Assembly (NCBI GenBank): GCA_934755305.1
Contig: CAKVLD010000006.1
Span: 1-64,000, forward strand
Direction of reading: 5' to 3'
Origin: an uncultured Clostridium sp.
GTDB lineage: Bacteria > Bacillota > Clostridia > Clostridiales > Clostridiaceae
Length of the DNA stretch: 64,000 bases
Program-made: the position numbers and the translations under genes
In this document: positions 58,097-64,000 of the stretch, piece after piece
Layout of the letters: each line of letters starts with the position of its first letter
Numbering within the stretch: the first letter of the stretch is position 1
The notes under the pieces: model-generated
The model's input: the letters and a program-made list of their open reading frames with translations, nothing else
Database searches by the model: none
What the model was told of the DNA's origin: nothing

Positions 58097-58777
58097 TTAA
58101 TTATATAAATTCAACAATCTATTATATTCATTTAAATATATTTTTTTATTTACTTCATTTTGAAATACTTGCTCACAGTTTTTATATCTACCATACTTCA
58201 ACATCTCTTTAGAATCAGCACTTGTGTTAGTTACCTTAAATTCATCATCTGTATATTTTAAAGGGAACTTGCCAAAAAAGGTTGATGAATAATTATATAA
58301 CTTTATTTTATTTTCATCATATTCCTTTACCCCTTCTTTTAAATCATTAAGACATAAGATATATTCCTTATTTTCCTTTAAAAGATTATATCCATCAAAT
58401 GAACATATCATATTATTAACAATATCAACAGGTTCATAAACTTTTATTTTTTCTCCTTTTACTTCTCCCTTTAATACTTTACTGACTTCAATTTCAGTTA
58501 AAACTGCTCCTTCTAATACTTCTCTATTACCAGAAGTCTTTCCTATAACTATATACTTATATATGGAGTCTAAGTTATTAATTTCTTTCACATTTGGATA
58601 AGTCCCATTACTATATTCAGTATCATTAAAAGGATTATATAAGCATTCATCATCTATGTTTTTAAGATCACTAAACTCAAACTTTTTAATAGAACTTCTT
58701 ATAAATAATCCTAAAATTGCACATATACAAAATGATACTATTAATATTAAATAAAAAGTTTTATTTTTTATCTGCAT
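58097..58777 (-). CDS. Membrane-anchored accessory protein of the ABC operon
   Basis: The 226-residue protein has one N-terminal membrane segment (about residues 8-27) and an extracellular domain. The section YKYIVIGKTSGNREVLEGAVLTEIEVSKVLKGEVKGEKIKVYEP suggests a beta-rich fold. I recognise no family with confidence. Its ATG is 3 bp past the ATPase stop, with GAGGTTG inside that gene's end, so it is translated with it. Confidence 0.6.
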   Translation of the reverse strand: MQIKNKTFYLILIVSFCICAILGLFIRSSIKKFEFSDLKNIDDECLYNPFNDTEYSNGTYPNVKEINNLDSIYKYIVIGKTSGNREVLEGAVLTEIEVSKVLKGEVKGEKIKVYEPVDIVNNMICSFDGYNLLKENKEYILCLNDLKEGVKEYDENKIKLYNYSSTFFGKFPLKYTDDEFKVTNTSADSKEMLKYGRYKNCEQVFQNEVNKKIYLNEYNRLLNLYN

Positions 58778-58779
58778 AT

Positions 58780-59418
58780 TTATACAACCTCTTTTAACTT
58801 TCCAAGATTTATGTTGAAAATTTTATCACTAAGACTTTCAATTTCACTTCTATTATGACTAGCAATTAATACTGTAACACCTTTTTTTCTAAAATCCATT
58901 AAAATATCTCTCAAATTAATTATACTTTCTTCATCTAAAGCATTAGTTGGTTCATCTAGAATTATTAATTCTGGTTCCTCCATAAAAGCTTGTACCAATG
59001 CCAACTTTTGCTTCATACCTAATGAATATTTTTTAAATTGTCTTTTATCCTTTGGATTTAGTCCTAATTTAATCATCCACTTATTTATATCCTCTTCATT
59101 AATTTTCGAATTAATACTAGCTATATTTTTCAAACATTCAAACCCAGTTAAATCTCCCCAAAAACCCGGAGTTTCTAATATAACTCCACAAGAATTAGGA
59201 AAATCAATATCTTTAGCTATAGTTTGGCCATCTATTATAACTTGTCCTTCCGTCGGCCTTATTAAGCCGCATATAGCTCTAAATAGCATAGTCTTTCCTG
59301 AACCGTTTCTTCCTACAAATCCATAAATCTTCCCCTTTTCTAAAGTCAAATTTATATTATCTAAAATAACATTATCCTTAATCTTTTTTGTATAATTTTT
59401 CACTTCTATATAACTCAT
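58780..59418 (-). CDS. ABC transporter ATPase of the secreted-protein operon
   Basis: The 212-residue ATPase has Walker A GFVGRNGSGKTMLF (about residues 33-46), signature YSLGMKQKLALVQAF (about 136-150) and Walker B LIILDEPTNALDE (about 155-167). It is of the ABC-2 export or immunity type and has no peptidase domain, so it would not itself cleave a leader peptide. AGGAGG precedes the ATG. Confidence 0.9.
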   Translation of the reverse strand: MSYIEVKNYTKKIKDNVILDNINLTLEKGKIYGFVGRNGSGKTMLFRAICGLIRPTEGQVIIDGQTIAKDIDFPNSCGVILETPGFWGDLTGFECLKNIASINSKINEEDINKWMIKLGLNPKDKRQFKKYSLGMKQKLALVQAFMEEPELIILDEPTNALDEESIINLRDILMDFRKKGVTVLIASHNRSEIESLSDKIFNINLGKLKEVV

Positions 59419-59429
59419 ACATAATCCTC

Positions 59430-60209
59430 CTAATAGAATTCTGCAGTCTTAATTACTCTAGTTCCTATTAACATTAATATAATTAAAATGCAAAAACCAT
59501 ATATCATGGCTTCTTGAAAGCTATACCCAGCAATAAAATTTGAAAAATATCTTATAGATCTATTAATATATTTAATATCTTGTGTAAGAACTATATTTTG
59601 TGTAAAAGGTATAAACTTTATAAATTTAATATTATCTAATGATATAAAATATAAATCCAATATACTTATGATGTAAATTATATTACTTGTTATGTACCCA
59701 TAAACACTTTCTAATTTTATATTTACTATATTAGAAAGTATTATTAATATATATTGCACTAATATAGTTGAAAGAAATAACTTTAAAACAATATATATAA
59801 ATTCATTTATATGTACAACTCTATATCCGAACAAATAAAATACTATATAACTAATAAAAAACAATATAAAATTTACTTTTACTAACTCTAATAATATATC
59901 GCCAAACCATTTTAAAAGCCATTTAGACCTTTTCTTTGTTCTAGTAAAAAAATAAACAGAATTTTTCTCTAATTCGTAAGATACAACATCAGAAAACATA
60001 GCTATAGTTATAGATATTGGTAATATAGAAATTACTATGTTTAAAATTTCTATATCTTCTCCAATAAAATTATATGAAAAATAATATAAATACATATCTT
60101 TCATATCTGTTGAAATATCAAATAAATCCGACGATAACACAAAGGAAATATAAATCAATATCACAATCTCTAATAGCAAATATCTTCTTTTTCTACTTCT
60201 TAACTTCAT
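59430..60209 (-). CDS. ABC-2-like membrane protein C
   Basis: The 259-residue protein has about six hydrophobic segments. The DVVSYELEKNSVYFFTRTKKRSKWLLKWFGD stretch (about residues 78-108) resembles the cytoplasmic loop of ABC-2 permeases. I start at ATG 60209, since AAGGTGAT is correctly spaced there; an upstream TTG would touch it. It overlaps the preceding gene by 17 bp. Confidence 0.7.
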   Translation of the reverse strand: MKLRSRKRRYLLLEIVILIYISFVLSSDLFDISTDMKDMYLYYFSYNFIGEDIEILNIVISILPISITIAMFSDVVSYELEKNSVYFFTRTKKRSKWLLKWFGDILLELVKVNFILFFISYIVFYLFGYRVVHINEFIYIVLKLFLSTILVQYILIILSNIVNIKLESVYGYITSNIIYIISILDLYFISLDNIKFIKFIPFTQNIVLTQDIKYINRSIRYFSNFIAGYSFQEAMIYGFCILIILMLIGTRVIKTAEFY

Positions 60210-60879
60210 ATATTTCAATCACCTTATCCTTATTATACATAGCGAAAATAACAGTTAAAATTATAACCCTCATTATATTCTTTATCATATTTACTATATC
60301 TCCAATTATTACATCTGATGGTAAAACAAAATAAAAAGATATATCTTCAAAAAAAAGAACTAATACAAAATATATTGCAATGCATAGTAAAAAAGTTTTT
60401 GTTATACTCCAATTCTTAAAAAAGAATGTAACATATAAATATCCTAAATATAAAAAGGAGAATAATTGAAACAATATTGTGGTAATAATATATTTAATCC
60501 CTGTAATAATTAAAACCTCTCCGTATATAAACTTTATAAAAATAATAGTTACTATATTAAGTATAAATACAAATATAAACGTTAGTTTACTTACATCCTT
60601 TTCTATTTTTCTTTTCATTTTATTCAAGTTTGTATATCTCAACCTTATATAATATTTTTTATAATTCGACATATACAAACTAACTACAAAGATATATTCA
60701 ATAATAATTACACTAAACTTAAATAACAATGCAATATTTTCATATATATAGGCTATTTCATATTGGTCATAGTAAGATTTATATTTTAAAACTCCATATG
60801 TTTCTAATAATATTAATAACATTAATATTATTGATTTCTTAGAGATTATCGTCCTTCTTAATAAATAATTTTTATTCAT
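60193..60879 (-). CDS. ABC-2-like membrane protein B
   Basis: The 228-residue protein has about six hydrophobic segments and the loop YKKYYIRLRYTNLNKMKRKIEKDVSKL (about residues 73-99). It is divergent and I identify no Pfam family. It overlaps the first permease by 8 bp and the next by 17 bp, so all three are translationally coupled and probably form one membrane complex. GGAGG precedes the ATG. Confidence 0.65.
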   Translation of the reverse strand: MNKNYLLRRTIISKKSIILMLLILLETYGVLKYKSYYDQYEIAYIYENIALLFKFSVIIIEYIFVVSLYMSNYKKYYIRLRYTNLNKMKRKIEKDVSKLTFIFVFILNIVTIIFIKFIYGEVLIITGIKYIITTILFQLFSFLYLGYLYVTFFFKNWSITKTFLLCIAIYFVLVLFFEDISFYFVLPSDVIIGDIVNMIKNIMRVIILTVIFAMYNKDKVIEIYEVKK

Positions 60880-61684
60880 CTATCTTTAATTGCCTCCACA
60901 TACCTATTAATAAAGTAATAACGCCTACTGCTATCCACCCCAATAAAGTAAAAATAAAATCATTCATTTCACCTTTCCAAGTTTGAACATACATCTGAAA
61001 TTGATACTTTATAGGTAATATAAAAACTGATATATTAACTCCTAAAAATGCTATAACTACTACAGTAATCTTTTTCATATTAAATATTAATGATATATTA
61101 AATGCAATTACAGATATTAATGCTCCAAACATTGCATTTAAAAATATTATAAAATAATTATATATAAATGGATACGCTATATATAAAGATGGCCAAAACT
61201 TATGTATAGTATCTTCATTTATGATATTTTGATAAACTGGAGTTGCGCTAGTCCCTTGTATTCCTATATTCGGAACAGCTATGAAAGTCAATATTTCATT
61301 AATAGATAAGCTAATGAAAATAGTCAAAAATACCACTACAAAATTAACAATAACTTTTGATACGTAATATTTCCTCTTATCCTTCCTAAGAAAATAATAT
61401 AAACATATATTATTTTCTTTTTCATAAACAAAAGAATCTGAATATATAAAACTTGCTATTATAGGTAAACTAAAAAGTATAATATAATACATACTTTTTG
61501 TTCCTATGCCTGTTATTAAACTCAAATTATTAGTACTTAATAAATCTAACGAGTTTTTATTAATACACCCCAATACAATGCATATATAAGAAAAAATTGA
61601 AATTCCATACATCAGTAAAAAACATGCTTTGAACTTAATATTATTAATACAATTTTTAAAATCTATCCTTAACAAAGATATCAT
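60872..61684 (-). CDS. ABC-2-like membrane protein A
   Basis: The 270-residue protein has six hydrophobic segments. The loop FIYSDSFVYEKENNICLYYFLRKDKRKYYVSKVIV (about residues 75-110) is typical of ABC-2 permeases. I start at 61684, where AAAGGAG is ideally placed; an in-frame start at 61723 would lie in the hairpin upstream. It is the first membrane gene after the small secreted protein. Confidence 0.72.
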   Translation of the reverse strand: MISLLRIDFKNCINNIKFKACFLLMYGISIFSYICIVLGCINKNSLDLLSTNNLSLITGIGTKSMYYIILFSLPIIASFIYSDSFVYEKENNICLYYFLRKDKRKYYVSKVIVNFVVVFLTIFISLSINEILTFIAVPNIGIQGTSATPVYQNIINEDTIHKFWPSLYIAYPFIYNYFIIFLNAMFGALISVIAFNISLIFNMKKITVVVIAFLGVNISVFILPIKYQFQMYVQTWKGEMNDFIFTLLGWIAVGVITLLIGMWRQLKIDE

Positions 61685-61712
61685 AAAAAAATCTCCTTTA
61701 TACATATTTAAA

Positions 61713-61746
61713 TATAAATCCAAAAGAGAACTCTTTTGGATTTATA
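61713..61746 (-). terminator. Perfect 16-bp hairpin between secreted-protein gene and ABC genes
   Basis: TATAAATCCAAAAGAG and its exact complement are separated by two bases. Only a T-rich, not pure-T, tail follows on the minus strand, so partial termination is likely. This would give more secreted protein than transporter. Confidence 0.75.
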
Positions 61747-61755
61747 CGGAAAGTA

Positions 61756-62160
61756 CTATTCATAATCAACTGTTCCAGCTATAGTTCCTGTACCTGTTGA
61801 CCAATGTGAGTTACATGCCATTAAAAACATATTTACTCCAACACCTGGTTCTCCACAATTACTATAATTCAACTTATGCCAGCTAGTATCGCTTGATCCT
61901 ATAGATTTCCATGCTGTAGCGTCTAAAGTATCATTTATACAGAACTTAGTATCAACTTCATCTGTTCCTGACATAGAAGTAACCTTAACCCAAGAATATT
62001 GTTTATCAGTTTCCTTTGCTCTACCTCTTAATTGGCTAGTTCTTCCTCTTGATCTAATAGTCATATCATAGAAATCTCTGTTAGTTCCAGCTGATGCTGT
62101 TATTAATCCTGTACTGATAAGAGCTCCTAATAATCCTATTGTAGCTAACATTTTTTTCAT
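61756..62160 (-). CDS. Small secreted protein, DUF2712-like, possible bacteriocin-type product
   Basis: The 134-residue precursor has a Sec-type signal peptide (MKKMLATIGLLGALISTGLITASAG, cut near residue 24). The mature part of about 110 residues has two cysteines in the middle (FCIND, NCGEPG) and one near the end (MACNSH), and ends SGTVDYE-like with IAGTVDYE. The pattern is like DUF2712 proteins, which I recall with ABC genes. Lactococcin 972-type bacteriocins are a looser match. The ribosome site is weak (GAAAAAG). Confidence 0.6.
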   Translation of the reverse strand: MKKMLATIGLLGALISTGLITASAGTNRDFYDMTIRSRGRTSQLRGRAKETDKQYSWVKVTSMSGTDEVDTKFCINDTLDATAWKSIGSSDTSWHKLNYSNCGEPGVGVNMFLMACNSHWSTGTGTIAGTVDYE

Positions 62161-62304
62161 TTCTTTTTCATATTTTTACTTTTAACTAATTTTATTTACT
62201 TCATAAGTAATAGAACTTAATATAAAAATAAATTACATAATATTTATTATTTATAGTAAATATCAAATAAAAATTTGATATAATATGGAGCGTGAGGTGT
62301 TAAT

Positions 62305-63816
62305 ATGAAAAACTTAAAAATTTACTTTACTTCGGATATGCATGGATTTGTTTATCCAACAGACTATACAGATAACAATAAAAAACCAATTGGTATGCTT
62401 AATGTTATTAACTCTTTTACTAAGGATGAAAATACCTTAATCATCGATGGTGGAGATACTATTCAAGGATCACCATTTACAACTTTTCTTACTAATGAAG
62501 AATTCACAAAACATCCTATAGCAGAAGTTATGAATGCAGGTAAATATGACTATGTTACTTTAGGAAATCATGACTTTAACTATGGATATGAAAACTTACA
62601 AAAGTACTTAGATAATTTAGAGGGAAAATGTTTATGTGCTAATGTAGAGGATACTACTAATAAATTACCTATATTACCATATGATATAAAGACTATGGGA
62701 AATGGTTTAAAGGTTGGTATAATAGGATTTACTACAGATTTTATAAATGTTTGGGAAAAACCTCATAACATTGATAAATTTAATATTAATGATACTTTTT
62801 CTTCAGTAAAAAAAGTTTATGATGAAGTAAAAGGTTCAGTAAATATTTTACTTGGAGTTTACCATGGAGGATTTGAAAAAGATTTAGATTCTCATAAAGC
62901 TTTAAGTGAAACTAAGGAAAACTTAGCTTTTAAAATATGTGAAGAATTAGATTTTGATATACTTCTTACTGGACATCAACATATGGCTATTAAAGGACAA
63001 AAACTTTTTAATACATATATAGTTCAAACTCCACAAAATGGACAAAAATACATTGAATTAAATTTAGAATATGATAATAAAATAGTTAATATTAATTCTG
63101 AATTAAAAACTCCAGAAATTAATCCTAATGAACATTGTCTAAAATTATTACAACCTATAGAAGATAAGGTGCAAGTATGGCTTGATAGCCCTGTAGGTCA
63201 TTTAGATATAGATTTAAATCCATCTAACCATATAGATATGGCTTTAAATGGTTCCACTTTAGCTAATTTTATAAATACTATTCAGCTTGAAGTAAGTGAA
63301 GCAGATATAGCATGTACCTCTTTTGCTAACTCTATAAAAGGCTTTAACAAAGATGTAACTGTTAGAGATATAGTTTCTACATATATATATCCTAATACTT
63401 TAGTTGTTTTAGAAGTTACAGGTGAGGTGTTAAAAAAGGCTTTAAATAGATGTGGTGAATACTTTGCTTATGATGGAAATGAAGTTAAAGTTTCAGATGC
63501 TTTCTTAAAGCCTAAAGTTGAACATTACAACTATGATTACTATAGCAACATAGATTATGGTTATAAATTAAATAAAGATGGAAATAATACTTTAGAATAT
63601 GTAAAATTCAATAATAAAGATATTAAAGATGATGATAAATTAACTTTAGTAATGAATAATTATAGAGCTTCTGGTGCTGGTGGATATGAATTCTTTACTG
63701 AATGTCCTGTAGTTAAGGAAGTTCAAATTGAAATGACTGAAATTATTATTGATTACTTTAATAAACATAAAAATGTTACTGTAGATAAGAAAAAATATAT
63801 TACTTGTAATTATTAA
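62305..63816 (+). CDS. 5'-nucleotidase / 2',3'-cyclic phosphodiesterase-type metallophosphoesterase
   Basis: The 503-residue protein has an N-terminal calcineurin-like domain with SDMHGF (about residues 10-15), GGDTIQGS (about 51-58), GNHDFNYG (about 88-95) and GHQHMA (about 226-231), then a C-terminal 5'-nucleotidase substrate domain (NNYRASGAGGYEFF near 450). Unlike the usual secreted forms it has no signal peptide, so it is probably cytosolic. GAGGTG precedes the ATG. Confidence 0.88.
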   Translation: MKNLKIYFTSDMHGFVYPTDYTDNNKKPIGMLNVINSFTKDENTLIIDGGDTIQGSPFTTFLTNEEFTKHPIAEVMNAGKYDYVTLGNHDFNYGYENLQKYLDNLEGKCLCANVEDTTNKLPILPYDIKTMGNGLKVGIIGFTTDFINVWEKPHNIDKFNINDTFSSVKKVYDEVKGSVNILLGVYHGGFEKDLDSHKALSETKENLAFKICEELDFDILLTGHQHMAIKGQKLFNTYIVQTPQNGQKYIELNLEYDNKIVNINSELKTPEINPNEHCLKLLQPIEDKVQVWLDSPVGHLDIDLNPSNHIDMALNGSTLANFINTIQLEVSEADIACTSFANSIKGFNKDVTVRDIVSTYIYPNTLVVLEVTGEVLKKALNRCGEYFAYDGNEVKVSDAFLKPKVEHYNYDYYSNIDYGYKLNKDGNNTLEYVKFNNKDIKDDDKLTLVMNNYRASGAGGYEFFTECPVVKEVQIEMTEIIIDYFNKHKNVTVDKKKYITCNY

Positions 63817-63842
63817 TATTTAACTCTATCATCTAAACACAC

Positions 63843-63897
63843 AAAAAGGGATGTAGTAGATTTTTTTTACACAAATCTATCTACATCCCCTATTTTT
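63843..63897. terminator. Bidirectional terminator
   Basis: GGGATGTAG / CTACATCCC (63848-63889), extended by AGATTT / AAATCT, with T-runs on both sides. Confidence 0.85.
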
Positions 63898-63917
63898 TTA
63901 TTTATACTAACTTACTA

Positions 63918-64000
63918 TTATCTTAATACTAAATTCCTATATTCATCTATCTTAAGATATTTATTTAAATACTCTACTGCATGTTTTTCATTTTCTCTTT
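63918..64000 (-). CDS. 3' end of an unidentified gene (partial)
   Basis: The last 26 codons of a minus-strand gene that continues past the window edge. The visible C-terminus is ENEKHAVEYLNKYLKIDEYR followed by NLVLR and TAA. It is too short to identify. The terminator at 63843-63897 would serve it. Confidence 0.5.
   Translation of the reverse strand, partial: RENEKHAVEYLNKYLKIDEYRNLVLR

Noticed and set aside
1..64000. CRISPR array, tRNA or rRNA genes, insertion sequences, prophage
   Set aside because: No regularly spaced repeats, cloverleaf-like tRNA 3' ends, transposase or phage proteins were seen on either strand by reading; a tRNAscan or IS search could still find something small.

Overview
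The window is AT-rich, tightly packed bacterial chromosome with strong AGGAGG-type ribosome binding sites, U-run terminators, T-box and PyrR-type RNA control and a Gram-positive envelope gene set (MurT/GatD, UppP, DacA, lipoprotein transport). This fits a low-GC Clostridium (sensu stricto) or close relative; I cannot name the species. I see no tRNA, rRNA, CRISPR array, insertion sequence or prophage.

Layout. 1-14.7 kb: housekeeping genes (argS with a T-box leader, a divergent Ppx/GppA-like protein, trmB, an M50 protease, a beta-propeller plus phosphodiester-glycosidase pair, birA, asnA, ldh, a DnaQ-like exonuclease, an M48 protease, pflA, a methyltransferase). 14.8-20.9 kb: glutamate synthase gltBD. 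21-24.2 kb: an uncharacterised two-gene operon, then a decayed stretch holding a broken HEPN toxin-family gene and a small membrane-protein gene. 24.2-33.3 kb: a pyrimidine regulon of pyrBICFKD, a separate pyrE, and a DAACS-family transporter broken by one frameshift. Each of these three units begins with its own TTGACA-N17 promoter and PyrR-type attenuator. A self-contained PadR unit sits among them. 33.3-40.3 kb: a HIRAN-domain protein, a small acidic protein, a very large pectinolytic surface-protein gene with four inactivating lesions, and a class A beta-lactamase homologue without its catalytic serine. 40.4-50.7 kb: phosphofructokinase, then an envelope cluster (uppP, a degenerate transglutaminase-like protein, a TPR protein, murT-gatD, dacA). 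50.7-57.9 kb: an ArsC-like protein, an acyltransferase-3 membrane protein, a phnDCEE-type ABC importer, an AI-2E-family protein and an EamA-type protein. 58-62.2 kb: a compact operon of a small secreted protein, three ABC-2-like membrane proteins, an ATPase and an anchored accessory protein. 62.3-64 kb: a cytoplasmic 5'-nucleotidase-type phosphoesterase and the 3' end of another gene.

How the parts work together. The pyrimidine genes encode the route from carbamoyl-phosphate and aspartate to UMP. The co-regulated transporter suggests uptake of a precursor such as orotate or a dicarboxylate, now probably lost. The envelope genes amidate lipid II (MurT/GatD), recycle the undecaprenyl carrier (UppP) and trim peptidoglycan (DacA). 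The accessory regions show gene loss (pectinase, HEPN, transporter). The best candidate for an undescribed system is the secreted-protein/ABC operon at 58.1-62.2 kb.
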